47,340 nucleotides of DNA from Bacteroidia bacterium (GTDB taxonomy: Bacteria > Bacteroidota > Bacteroidia > Bacteroidales > Prolixibacteraceae): NCBI GenBank assembly GCA_026391295.1, contig JAPLDS010000026.1, forward strand, positions 43,851 to 91,190. The letters run 5' to 3'. This document shows, in pieces, positions 17,193-24,967 of this stretch (position 1 is the first letter of the stretch; each line of letters starts with the position of its first letter). The translations under genes were made by a program, and so were the position numbers. The notes below the pieces were generated by a model that ran no database searches, was not told where the DNA came from, and saw nothing but the letters and a program-made list of their open reading frames with translations.

Positions 17193-19157
17193 ATGCTTCA
17201 GAAACTTTTTGGAATTGGTGTATTATTTTTTGCACTTGTTATTTCAACCTCGCTTTTGGGAAGTAATTCAAAAAGTATTAATTCTAATCTGGTTACCAAG
17301 AATGAGACTCAAGCTTCAGATTCACTCAAATGGAGCGTTGATTTCTTAAATAAAATTCTTTACTCCTGTAATGAATGGTATTTATCAAATAATCAGCTAA
17401 AAAAGCCTATTCAAGGAGTTCTTAATTATGCCGAAAATGATCCGTTAGATACCGTTGTTACAAAACTTCGTAAGCTGCTAATTGAGGGGAGTGCGATGTA
17501 TTTAATTGATCGATATCCTCAGGATGTTCATAATACAAATGATGTTCAAGGTTATATCACTGAAAGTGAGATACAGAAGCAGATTGAATCACTCAAAAAG
17601 GAACTCTTCGATAGTCTGAATAATGCAAATATTCAAGTCCCGGTAAAGATTTTAAACACGGAACTTCAAAAAGCTAAGGTTGTGCCAGAGGGCGACCCAG
17701 TTTTATTGCTTGCTAAGAAAAATAGCTTGCCCGAGGAATTTAATTCAAATCTGGATCGTCAGTTAGCCGCAATTCAGTTTCCTCCATCTGCGACTGGAGC
17801 TGCAACCGACTCTATAATTCGAAGTGTATTTATTAACTATCGTACGTCCTTTAATGATTCGGTATTGAATCGCTGGCGCGATAAGACCACGTTTGCTTAT
17901 CGTTCTAAGAAAATCAATCAGATAACAGCAGATCGAGTAAAAACTTATCAAGGCCAAATTGCCCAACAGAATATGGCTTTGCTTAGTGCCTATAATGAAA
18001 AAGTTGTTGGCTTAGTGAATGATTCATTACGCTTTGCTCTTCGTTTTCTTGCTCATCATGCCGATGCCGATTCTGCCCTAGTACGTTTATCAAATCTTAC
18101 GGATTCAAAAACTGAATTGTGGACAGCAAATCGCGAGATGAGGCCGATTCGTATGTTTTTGAAAAATGCTCAGAACGACTCAATCAGTGTGCTATTGCTC
18201 AATAATAAAAAGGGTGAGCTTAAATTAATTATTGATGACGGAGTTAAATTAACTCGATTTACGGAGTCGAAAGGCCGTTCTGTCTCTTTTCAACCGAAAG
18301 CTCTTGATCCTAGCTTGCAGAAAATTAACTTAAAACAAGTTGTTTATCCCCCATGGACCTTGATCGGTAATGGCTCTTTAGGGTTTACTCAAACAACTCT
18401 TTCAAACTGGTCTAAAGGGGGTGAGAGCGCGCTGTCGATGCTTTTGATCAGTAAATATATTGCGAACTACTCTAAAAATAAGATTAAGTGGGAAAATAGT
18501 GCAGAGATTCGCTATGGTGTAAGTCAGACTCCATCGAGGGGCTTAGAGAAAAATGAAGATAAGATTGAGTTTCAGAGTCGATTTGGAATCTCTGCATTTA
18601 AGCAATGGTATTATTCTGGGGAATCTAACTTTAAAACTCAAATGGCGAATGGTTATGCCTTCCCAAATAAGATAACTCCTATATCAGCATTTATGGCTCC
18701 GGGGTTTTTAACTGTTTCTTTGGGTCTTGACTATAAACCAAACAAGGATTTTTCACTCTTCCTCTCTCCATTAACTTCTAAAACAACCTTTGTTCGAGAT
18801 ACCGTACTTATTGCACCATCAAAATATGGACTTCTTCCTGGAACAAAAAAATTAGTGGAGCCCGGTATTATTGTAAAGGCTAATTGGCATTATCAACTAG
18901 CCGAAAATATTGGCTATGATACAAAAGGTGAGTTCTTTAATAATTATAAATACCCTTTTCAAAAGGTTGCAGTTGAGTGGGAGCAAGTTCTGTTAATGCA
19001 AATTAACCGTTTTATTACTACTCGAATTATGACCTCCTTGATCTATGACTACAATACTAAATTTCCAATTTTAGATGATAAGGGGGCAGTGATAGGTAAG
19101 AAGCCGAAGTTACAAGCCAAGGAGCTTTTCACCATCGGGTTAACGTATAAGTTTTAA
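17193..19157 (+). CDS. DUF3078-type outer-membrane protein with large periplasmic N-terminal region
   Basis: This 654-residue protein begins with a signal peptide (about residues 1-24). Residues about 25-365 are a mainly helical, polar region that I do not recognise. The last 270 residues match DUF3078: WTLIGNGSLGFTQTTLSNW, then WENSAEIRYGVSQTPSRG, then alternating hydrophobic strands ending in FTIGLTYKF, a terminal phenylalanine typical of outer-membrane beta-barrels. The function of DUF3078 is unknown; an outer-membrane barrel is inferred. The START-like gene follows after 27 bp and is probably co-transcribed. Confidence 0.8.
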   Translation: MLQKLFGIGVLFFALVISTSLLGSNSKSINSNLVTKNETQASDSLKWSVDFLNKILYSCNEWYLSNNQLKKPIQGVLNYAENDPLDTVVTKLRKLLIEGSAMYLIDRYPQDVHNTNDVQGYITESEIQKQIESLKKELFDSLNNANIQVPVKILNTELQKAKVVPEGDPVLLLAKKNSLPEEFNSNLDRQLAAIQFPPSATGAATDSIIRSVFINYRTSFNDSVLNRWRDKTTFAYRSKKINQITADRVKTYQGQIAQQNMALLSAYNEKVVGLVNDSLRFALRFLAHHADADSALVRLSNLTDSKTELWTANREMRPIRMFLKNAQNDSISVLLLNNKKGELKLIIDDGVKLTRFTESKGRSVSFQPKALDPSLQKINLKQVVYPPWTLIGNGSLGFTQTTLSNWSKGGESALSMLLISKYIANYSKNKIKWENSAEIRYGVSQTPSRGLEKNEDKIEFQSRFGISAFKQWYYSGESNFKTQMANGYAFPNKITPISAFMAPGFLTVSLGLDYKPNKDFSLFLSPLTSKTTFVRDTVLIAPSKYGLLPGTKKLVEPGIIVKANWHYQLAENIGYDTKGEFFNNYKYPFQKVAVEWEQVLLMQINRFITTRIMTSLIYDYNTKFPILDDKGAVIGKKPKLQAKELFTIGLTYKF

Positions 19158-19184
19158 TTCAGATTCTAATATCAAATTCATAAT

Positions 19185-19559
19185 ATGAAAGAATTCAAAA
19201 AATATTTCAAGCTTAGCGCTTCACCTGCTGATATCTATAATGCCTTAACAAATCCAACCATGATTGAAATCTGGACTGGTGAACCAGCAGTGATGAGCAC
19301 GGAAGTCGAAAGTGAATTTTCGCTTTGGGATGGCGAAATTGTTGGTCGTAATATTGAATTTGTGACCGATCAGAAAATTGTTCAGAGTTGGTATTTTGGC
19401 GAAGATGTGGAATCAATTGTGACCATAAAACTACACTTGGATAAGCAAGGGACCAATGTTGAGGTGCATCAAACGAATATCCCTGATGAGGCTTATGAGA
19501 ATATCGCCGAGGGTTGGGAATCAGATTATTTTGCTAGTTTAAGCGAGTTGTTCGACTAA
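19185..19559 (+). CDS. START-like / AHSA1-type SRPBCC domain protein
   Basis: This 124-residue protein fits a single SRPBCC helix-grip domain of the START-like/AHSA1 type. It opens with KKYFKLSASPADIYNALTNP, has an inner WTGEP turn, FSLWDGEIVGRNIEF, a QSWYFG strand, and a C-terminal amphipathic helix ENIAEGWESDYFASLSELF. Such proteins bind hydrophobic ligands or act as co-chaperones; the ligand here is unknown. It follows the DUF3078 gene closely and converges on a GNAT gene with a 25-bp gap and no clear terminator. Confidence 0.85.
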   Translation: MKEFKKYFKLSASPADIYNALTNPTMIEIWTGEPAVMSTEVESEFSLWDGEIVGRNIEFVTDQKIVQSWYFGEDVESIVTIKLHLDKQGTNVEVHQTNIPDEAYENIAEGWESDYFASLSELFD

Positions 19560-19584
19560 AAAATAAATCCTTGTGATTTTCTGT

Positions 19585-20097
19585 TTAAATATCTAAACTC
19601 ATCTTGTAATCGTCCATTACAAACCCTAGCCCAATAGGGGTTACGATTGATTCATCAATTACAAAGCCCATTCTTTTATACGCAGCTATACTTCCAGAAT
19701 TATCCTTGTTTACCGTTAGGGTTATCTTTTTGATTTTTGTCTCTCTTCCTTGTTTGGTCAGGAAGTCAAGTGCGATTTTTCCAATCCCGATTCTTCGTTT
19801 CTCTTTGACGACATAGATCTTGCTTAGAAAAAGCTCGTTGATTGCTTGTTTATAAGCTAAATAACCAATGATATTTGTGTTTTGCTGAATGGTGTAGTAA
19901 ACGCAATCGCCTTGAGTGATTTGTTGTTTGATCGACTCAAATGATTGAAAGGTCTTTAGCATGTAGTCGATCTGTGGCTGTCCTATGAATGGCACGTAGT
20001 ATTCGTTCCATATCGTTGATGCCAAAGCAGCAATTGAATGGATGTCAGCTTCCGAATCAGCTTTCTCTATCTTAATATCTAAGGTTTGTACCTGCAA
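19585..20097 (-). CDS. GNAT-family N-acetyltransferase
   Basis: This 170-residue protein shows a single GNAT domain. NELFLSKIYVVKEKRRIGIGKIALDFL is motif A, with the acetyl-CoA loop KEKRRIGIGK; it is followed by KKITLTVNKDNSGSIAAYKRMGF and ends with a GFVMDDYKMSL strand. The IKKITLTVNKDN..AYKRMGF pattern is like RimI-related or spermidine-type acetyltransferases, but the substrate is unknown. It is 42 bp downstream of pheT on the same strand and probably shares its transcript. Confidence 0.88.
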   Translation of the reverse strand: MQVQTLDIKIEKADSEADIHSIAALASTIWNEYYVPFIGQPQIDYMLKTFQSFESIKQQITQGDCVYYTIQQNTNIIGYLAYKQAINELFLSKIYVVKEKRRIGIGKIALDFLTKQGRETKIKKITLTVNKDNSGSIAAYKRMGFVIDESIVTPIGLGFVMDDYKMSLDI

Positions 20098-20139
20098 GAT
20101 CGCAACTCAAACTTAACAAAGTGGGATAAATGTCGTCCT

Positions 20140-22602
20140 TTATGATTGCCTTATTTGTGCGCCAATCTCACGCTCGTAAATACTGATTAGACGACTCATT
20201 GTTTTTTCTATCTGTTTGTCATTTAGAGTCTTCTCCGTATCTTGTAGTATGAAACTTACAGCATATGATTTTTTCCCACTTGGAAGTTTATCTCCTTCGT
20301 AGACGTCAAACAGATTAACACTGCGCAAGATCTCTTTTTCCGCTTTGAAAGCTAATGATTTAATCGTGCTGAAAAGAATCTCTTTGTCTAAAAGTAAGGC
20401 TAAATCTCTTTTAACTTCGGGGTATTTCATCAATGGAGTATAGCTAACTTTATGGTTCTTTATGGCTTTTAAAATGGCCGTCCAGTTCAAATCACCATAA
20501 AATACGGTGGCATTGATGTCGTGTGATTTTAATAGCCCTTTGCTGAGGTATCCTAATTGCGCTATGATTACGTTATTATACTTGTATTCCAACCCCTCTG
20601 CAAACAGGTCATTTGAGATTGATTCAATCGCACAGCGGCCTAAATCAACTCCTAGTCGAGAAAGAATATTCTCTACATTTGCTTTGAGAGTGAAAAATGA
20701 GGTAGGCTCTTCCTTCGAAGTCCAGTTTGGAACCTCTTTGCTGCCCGTAATCCAGATTCCAATATGTTCTGACTCACTATATTTTTTAACGGGATTTTCG
20801 GTCGCTTTTGTCGCATCGTAATGATAAACATTGCCAAACTCAAAAAGACGGAGATCGGTATTCCGGAAGTTTGTATTCCGAGAGATGGCCTCTAATCCAC
20901 CAAAGAGCAACGTCTGTCGCATGCTATTCAAATCATTGCTAAGTGGATTGAATAGTTGAACACTGTTGGTTAATGGATAGCTGCTTAAACTCTCGTAATA
21001 CGCCAATTTTGTCAGCGAATTTGACATGATCTCATTAAATCCTCTTGCCGTAAATAATTCAGAAATTAAATTCTGCAATTTGATTTTATCTGGTCTCGGT
21101 GCATGTTGAATAGTTGATTTGGTTGCGGTGTTCGGCTCTATGTTATTGTATCCATAAATACGCAACAGCTCTTCAATAACGTCAACTTCTCTTTTAACAT
21201 CAACCCGATAAGGTGGGATTTCAAGACTAAGACCTTCGTTTGATTCCTTTGTGATTTTAATTTCTAAAGAAACTAAGATTTGCTTAAGTGTCTCTTTTGG
21301 AATCTCCTTACCAATTAATCGGGCTATGTTCGAATAGCTAACTTCAACTGGAAAGTATTTGAGAATTGTTGAATCCGATTGTATGTCAATTAAATCGCTG
21401 GAGATGGTACCTCCTGCAATCTCTTGTATGAGTAACGCTGCACGTTTAAGAGCATAAACAGTTTCGTTTGGGTCAGCACCGCGCTCAAACCTAAATGATG
21501 CATCTGTGTTTAGTCCATGACGGCGGGCAGTCTTGCGGATCGATACTGGATTAAAATAAGCGCTTTCTAAGAAAATAGAGGTCGTAGTTTCTTTAACCCC
21601 AGAGTGAAGACCGCCGAAAACACCACCGATGCAAAGGGGTTCCTTTGCTGAGCAGATCATTAAATCTTTTTCGTTCAACGTTCTTTCGACGCCGTCTAAG
21701 GTGGTGAATTTAGTTTCGTTTGCTACTGTTTTTACGATTATTGATCCTCCTTGAATGGCAGAGGTGTCGAAAGCATGTAGCGGCTGACCAGTTTCATGTA
21801 GTACATAATTTGTGATGTCTACGATGTTGTTAATCGGACTTTGCCCGATGGCTTTTAGTCGATTGCGCAACCATTCTGGTGATTCGGCAACTTTTACCCC
21901 CGAAAGTGTCACTCCAGCATATCTAGGACAAGCTTCTGTATTTTCAACTTTAACAGTGATTGGCAAAGAGTTGTTCTCTACTTTGAATCCTGTTATATCA
22001 GGGCGGGCATAGTTTGTTTTCTCTTTTTGACTTAGAAAGGCTGACAAATCTCGCGCAATTCCAATGTGCGAAGCACTATCTATTCGGTTTGGAGTTAAAT
22101 CAACTTCCAATATAAAATCGCTGCTGACATTGAAGAAATCACTCGCTGGAGTACCTGGTGTAGCATTTGGGTCTAAAACAAGAATGCCGTCGTGACTTGT
22201 TCCAATGCCGATCTCGTCTTCAGCACAAATCATTCCCATGGATAGCTCACCTCTTATCTTCGATTTTTGAATCGTAAATTGCTCGTCTCCATTGTAAAGT
22301 ATTGTTCCGATGGTCGCAACAATAACTTTTTGTCCGGCACGCACATTTGCTGCTCCACAAACGATTGGTAATGCTTCTTCTGAGCCAACATTTACGGTGG
22401 TAACACTTAGATGGTCTGAATTAGGATGCGCTTGACATGTCAAAACTTCCCCCACAATAAGGCCATTTAAACCCCCTTTAATGGATTCAAATTCTTCTAT
22501 GCTGCCTGTTTCTAAACCTAGTTGGGTTAAGGTAGCTGCAACTTCGGCAGGCGATAGTTTTAGATTAATATATTCCTTTAGCCAGTTGTATGAGATATTC
22601 AT
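20140..22602 (-). CDS. pheT: Phenylalanyl-tRNA synthetase beta subunit
   Basis: This 820-residue protein has the full bacterial PheT architecture. It starts with MNISYNWLKEY. The tRNA-binding (EMAP-like) domain is at about 39-150 (IVGEVLTCQAHPNSDHLSV), followed by B3/B4 editing (CPRYAGVTLSG, then DITNYVLHETGQPLHAFD), the B5 domain, the inactive synthetase core, and a C-terminal FDX-ACB anticodon-binding domain (about 725-820, YPEVKRDLALLLD to FILQDTEKTLND). It pairs with PheS as an (alpha-beta)2 enzyme charging tRNA-Phe. pheS is not in the window, so the subunits are unlinked here, as is common in Bacteroidota. A good promoter lies upstream. Confidence 0.98.
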   Translation of the reverse strand: MNISYNWLKEYINLKLSPAEVAATLTQLGLETGSIEEFESIKGGLNGLIVGEVLTCQAHPNSDHLSVTTVNVGSEEALPIVCGAANVRAGQKVIVATIGTILYNGDEQFTIQKSKIRGELSMGMICAEDEIGIGTSHDGILVLDPNATPGTPASDFFNVSSDFILEVDLTPNRIDSASHIGIARDLSAFLSQKEKTNYARPDITGFKVENNSLPITVKVENTEACPRYAGVTLSGVKVAESPEWLRNRLKAIGQSPINNIVDITNYVLHETGQPLHAFDTSAIQGGSIIVKTVANETKFTTLDGVERTLNEKDLMICSAKEPLCIGGVFGGLHSGVKETTTSIFLESAYFNPVSIRKTARRHGLNTDASFRFERGADPNETVYALKRAALLIQEIAGGTISSDLIDIQSDSTILKYFPVEVSYSNIARLIGKEIPKETLKQILVSLEIKITKESNEGLSLEIPPYRVDVKREVDVIEELLRIYGYNNIEPNTATKSTIQHAPRPDKIKLQNLISELFTARGFNEIMSNSLTKLAYYESLSSYPLTNSVQLFNPLSNDLNSMRQTLLFGGLEAISRNTNFRNTDLRLFEFGNVYHYDATKATENPVKKYSESEHIGIWITGSKEVPNWTSKEEPTSFFTLKANVENILSRLGVDLGRCAIESISNDLFAEGLEYKYNNVIIAQLGYLSKGLLKSHDINATVFYGDLNWTAILKAIKNHKVSYTPLMKYPEVKRDLALLLDKEILFSTIKSLAFKAEKEILRSVNLFDVYEGDKLPSGKKSYAVSFILQDTEKTLNDKQIEKTMSRLISIYEREIGAQIRQS

Positions 22603-22913
22603 TCTAAGTGTTCTACGTGATGATAATTAGCTCTGCAAATATAGGTATTTTACAAGTATTGCCCAATATAACATCCTTAACATTAGATTGCTTAAATTTG
22701 AACAACTATCTTGTGATTTTGATCCGAAAAACCCTCTCGTTGGTATTTAATTAAGAGTGTTGATAATTTTTTAGATATTTTTCTAAAAAAGATAGTATTA
22801 ATAACTTGAATTATTATTTTGCATCACCAAAACTAAACAAGGTTTTAGTAAAGGCGTATATATTAATAAAATGATTTACAATTAATTAGAGATATCCTAA
22901 ATCTAAATATATT
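22603..22913. other. Intergenic region, pheT / acidic-protein gene (divergent)
   Basis: These 311 bp hold the pheT promoter and, further right, an A+T-rich stretch with an 8-bp inverted repeat TTTTTTAG/CTAAAAAA (22767-22790). A TTATTTTG sequence near 22813-22820 is a possible -7 box for the plus-strand gene. No coding potential was seen. Confidence 0.5.
22636..22666 (-). promoter_or_regulatory. Candidate pheT promoter
   Basis: Minus-strand TATATTTG (plus 22636-22643) matches -7 fully. TTGG (plus 22663-22666) is a three-of-four -33 element with a 19-nt spacer. Predicted leader is about 27 nt. Confidence 0.5.
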
Positions 22914-23282
22914 ATGGCAAAAATCAACAAACCACGCGTTGTTAAGGACTACGATAAGCTCCCGCTCGATGTGCAGGGTCAAATCAAGCTTACTTACCCT
23001 CAAGGATTTTCGGGAAGTCTTATTACGTATATTAATGCAAAAGGCAAAGTCGTTTCAGCTTTGCCGTATGAAACGGATGAGTTTTATTACCTCGTTCGTA
23101 TGACTCTTGAAGAAGCCAACAACATTGTTGAAAATGATGATGATTTTAACGATGATGGTGTTTTACGTGATGATTTCGCTTTGCAGGAATTTGAGGGACA
23201 TGATGATGTTGAGGAGGATGTTAATGACATCCCAGACGATATGCCTGATGATGAAGATGACGATATGGAAGACGATATTTAG
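22914..23282 (+). CDS. Conserved small protein with acidic C-terminal tail, function unknown
   Basis: This 122-residue protein has a compact basic N-terminal part (KPRVVKDYDKLPLDVQGQIK, then YPQGFSGSLITYINAKGK and ALPYETDEFYYLVRM). Its tail from about residue 69 to the end is half Asp or Glu (27 of 54 residues) and is probably disordered. I recall similar small proteins next to pheT or miaA in other Bacteroidota, without an assigned function. There is no signal peptide or membrane segment. The mixed basic-body/acidic-tail design resembles nucleic-acid- or histone-mimic-like chaperones, but that is only a shape argument. A strong bidirectional terminator follows. Confidence 0.85.
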   Translation: MAKINKPRVVKDYDKLPLDVQGQIKLTYPQGFSGSLITYINAKGKVVSALPYETDEFYYLVRMTLEEANNIVENDDDFNDDGVLRDDFALQEFEGHDDVEEDVNDIPDDMPDDEDDDMEDDI

Positions 23283-23291
23283 TCTTAAATA

Positions 23292-23330
23292 GAAATAAAA
23301 AGAGCTGGTTTATCCAGCTCTTTTTATTTC
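23292..23330. terminator. Bidirectional intrinsic terminator between acidic-protein gene and miaA
   Basis: Perfect 17-bp arms (23292-23308 and 23314-23330, core AGAGCTGG/CCAGCTCT) surround a 5-nt loop with A and T runs on both sides. It serves both convergent genes and touches the first base of the miaA stop codon. Confidence 0.9.
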
Positions 23331-24235
23331 TATAACTTAAGGTTTGATCTTAAGTAGTCTATAATCTTACCCTTTTGATCTGGACTAAACCATACAATCT
23401 CCGGATCTCGTCTAAACCAAGTTAATTGTTTTCGAGCATATTTTCGGGTATTCGCTTTGATCTTTTCATTTGCCTGCGACATGGTAATTGTTCCGTCGAA
23501 ATAGTCGAATAGTTCACGATATCCAACGGTATTTAATGAGTTAAGACTTCTAAACTCATAGAGCTCTTTTGCTTCTTGCTCTAAGCCATCTTTAAACATT
23601 TTGTCTACACGATCATTAATGCGATTGTGTAAGATTGCTCTGTCACAATTTAAACCGATTTTGATAATCTTAAATGACCGTTTTTGAATCTTATTCGTTC
23701 GTAAGTCAGAAAATGGTTTTCCAGTAGTTAGACAAACTTCTAAGGCATGGACAATACGTTTCGGGTTCTTCCGATCGACTTCGTTGTAATAGCTAGGATC
23801 TAAAGATTGCAATTGTGCAAGCAATGGCTCAAGACCCTCTGCTGAGAGCCTACTCATTAATCTTGTACGCAATTCCGGGTCGATATTTGGCAGGTCATCC
23901 AGTCCGTTCACCAATGCGTCAATGTAAAGCATCGAGCCGCCAGTCATCAAGACATGATCTTTCGTTTTAAAAAGTTGTTCAAGCTTTTGCAGTCCGTCTA
24001 ACTCAAATCGTCGAGCATTGTAGGGGTCGTGTATCGAATGTGTTCGTATAAAATGATGAGGAATAGTCTCCAAGGTCTTCTGATCGGGAGCGGCAGTTCC
24101 AATATTCATCTCTTGAAATATCTGTCTTGAATCGCAAGAGATAATTTCTGTCTTTAGGAGAGTTGCTAGATCAATACTTAAATCTGTCTTGCCAACACCC
24201 GTTGGCCCGAGGAGAATAACAAGTGTTTTATCCAT
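23330..24235 (-). CDS. miaA: tRNA dimethylallyltransferase
   Basis: MiaA adds a dimethylallyl group to A37 of tRNAs reading codons that begin with U, including tRNA-Phe. From the ATG at 24233-24235 the protein has 301 residues, the usual length. The P-loop GPTGVGKT is at 10-17, followed by SCDSRQIF and DQKTLETIPHHFI, then the ARKQLTWFRRD motif near the C-terminus. The frame is open for another 21 codons to an ATG at 24298, but that would add a non-conserved extension overlapping the upstream gene, so the internal start is preferred. It follows the PRiA4_ORF3-like gene by 37 bp. Confidence 0.95.
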   Translation of the reverse strand: MDKTLVILLGPTGVGKTDLSIDLATLLKTEIISCDSRQIFQEMNIGTAAPDQKTLETIPHHFIRTHSIHDPYNARRFELDGLQKLEQLFKTKDHVLMTGGSMLYIDALVNGLDDLPNIDPELRTRLMSRLSAEGLEPLLAQLQSLDPSYYNEVDRKNPKRIVHALEVCLTTGKPFSDLRTNKIQKRSFKIIKIGLNCDRAILHNRINDRVDKMFKDGLEQEAKELYEFRSLNSLNTVGYRELFDYFDGTITMSQANEKIKANTRKYARKQLTWFRRDPEIVWFSPDQKGKIIDYLRSNLKL

Positions 24236-24272
24236 TAAAAGGGTTTGAATTGCAAGAGATAGTGTTTGGGAA

Positions 24273-24800
24273 TTAATTGACTTCTTCGGTCTCTCCATAG
24301 ATCAAATCGAGGTCTTCAAGTTCTCCGAAATCAGAATAGTCAATCTGATTGGCAAGGTCTTGATCTGATACTAGATCTGAGTCGTCTTCATTAAAGGAGT
24401 GCTGCATTGGCGTGTTCCCAATTTTCTGAACCAATAGGGGAGCGCGAAGCTGTTTCTCCGGTTCGATCTCCTTTATTCGTAGGTATAATGACTTTTGATT
24501 CCGAATATCAAAAACGTAAATTAAGTTCAGTTCCTGCTCTTTTAACAGTTCGCCTAATTTGACCTCTTTCATGGATCGCAGTGCCAATTTAGAAGCAACT
24601 CCTTTGGTATGCATCGGAATTTCCAAAATCTTATCCCACTCTTCATCGGCCATAAAAAATGTCGCAAGCTCTGATTGGTCAAATCGACAGGCATGCTGAA
24701 TGGCCTTGTGGAGTTGTAGAAATGTATGATTTGCATCTGCATTGATATGCAAAACAAAATCTCCCACCTGATCTGATATGATTTTGAATTTAAATACCAT
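24273..24800 (-). CDS. PRiA4_ORF3-like (pRiA4b ORF-3 family) protein
   Basis: This protein of about 175 residues (from the ATG at 24798-24800) begins MVFKFKIIS and contains FLQLHKAIQHACRF followed by ATFFMADEEWDK, the hallmark of the pRiA4b ORF-3 / IS1096 passenger-like family. An alternative start seven codons upstream exists. The C-terminal part is acidic (EDDSDLVSDQDL to EELEDLDLIYGETEEVN-like). The family is widespread and its function is unknown; despite its name there is no mobile element here. It lies directly upstream of miaA on the same strand, so the two are probably co-transcribed. Confidence 0.8.
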   Translation of the reverse strand: MVFKFKIISDQVGDFVLHINADANHTFLQLHKAIQHACRFDQSELATFFMADEEWDKILEIPMHTKGVASKLALRSMKEVKLGELLKEQELNLIYVFDIRNQKSLYLRIKEIEPEKQLRAPLLVQKIGNTPMQHSFNEDDSDLVSDQDLANQIDYSDFGELEDLDLIYGETEEVN

Positions 24801-24922
24801 GAGTTTATTAGCTAAAAGCAATCTAGAATATTGAATCCAAAAGAACCTTTTAATGTTCTGAATTCTAGATCTAATCTACTACTAAATAATCAGATATGCA
24901 AATTTCAAGAGATGGAATGATA

Positions 24923-24962
24923 TTTTACAAAGAGCAGGTTGTTTGCCCTGCTCCTTGTAAAA
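24923..24962 (-). terminator. Terminator hairpin after aconitase gene
   Basis: Arms TTTTACAA+GAGCAGG and CCTGCTC+TTGTAAAA pair over 16 positions with one G-U wobble on the minus-strand transcript. The loop is 8 nt. It starts 5 bp after the aconitase stop. The U tract is part of the stem base rather than a clean tail. Confidence 0.65.
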
Positions 24963-24967
24963 TCTTA

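Noticed and set aside
24236-24298. N-terminal extension of MiaA
   Set aside because: It overlaps the upstream gene and precedes the usual MiaA start; the internal ATG gives normal length.
24273-24800. Mobile element suggested by the IS1096/pRiA4b family name
   Set aside because: No transposase, terminal repeats or target duplications are visible; the name is historical.
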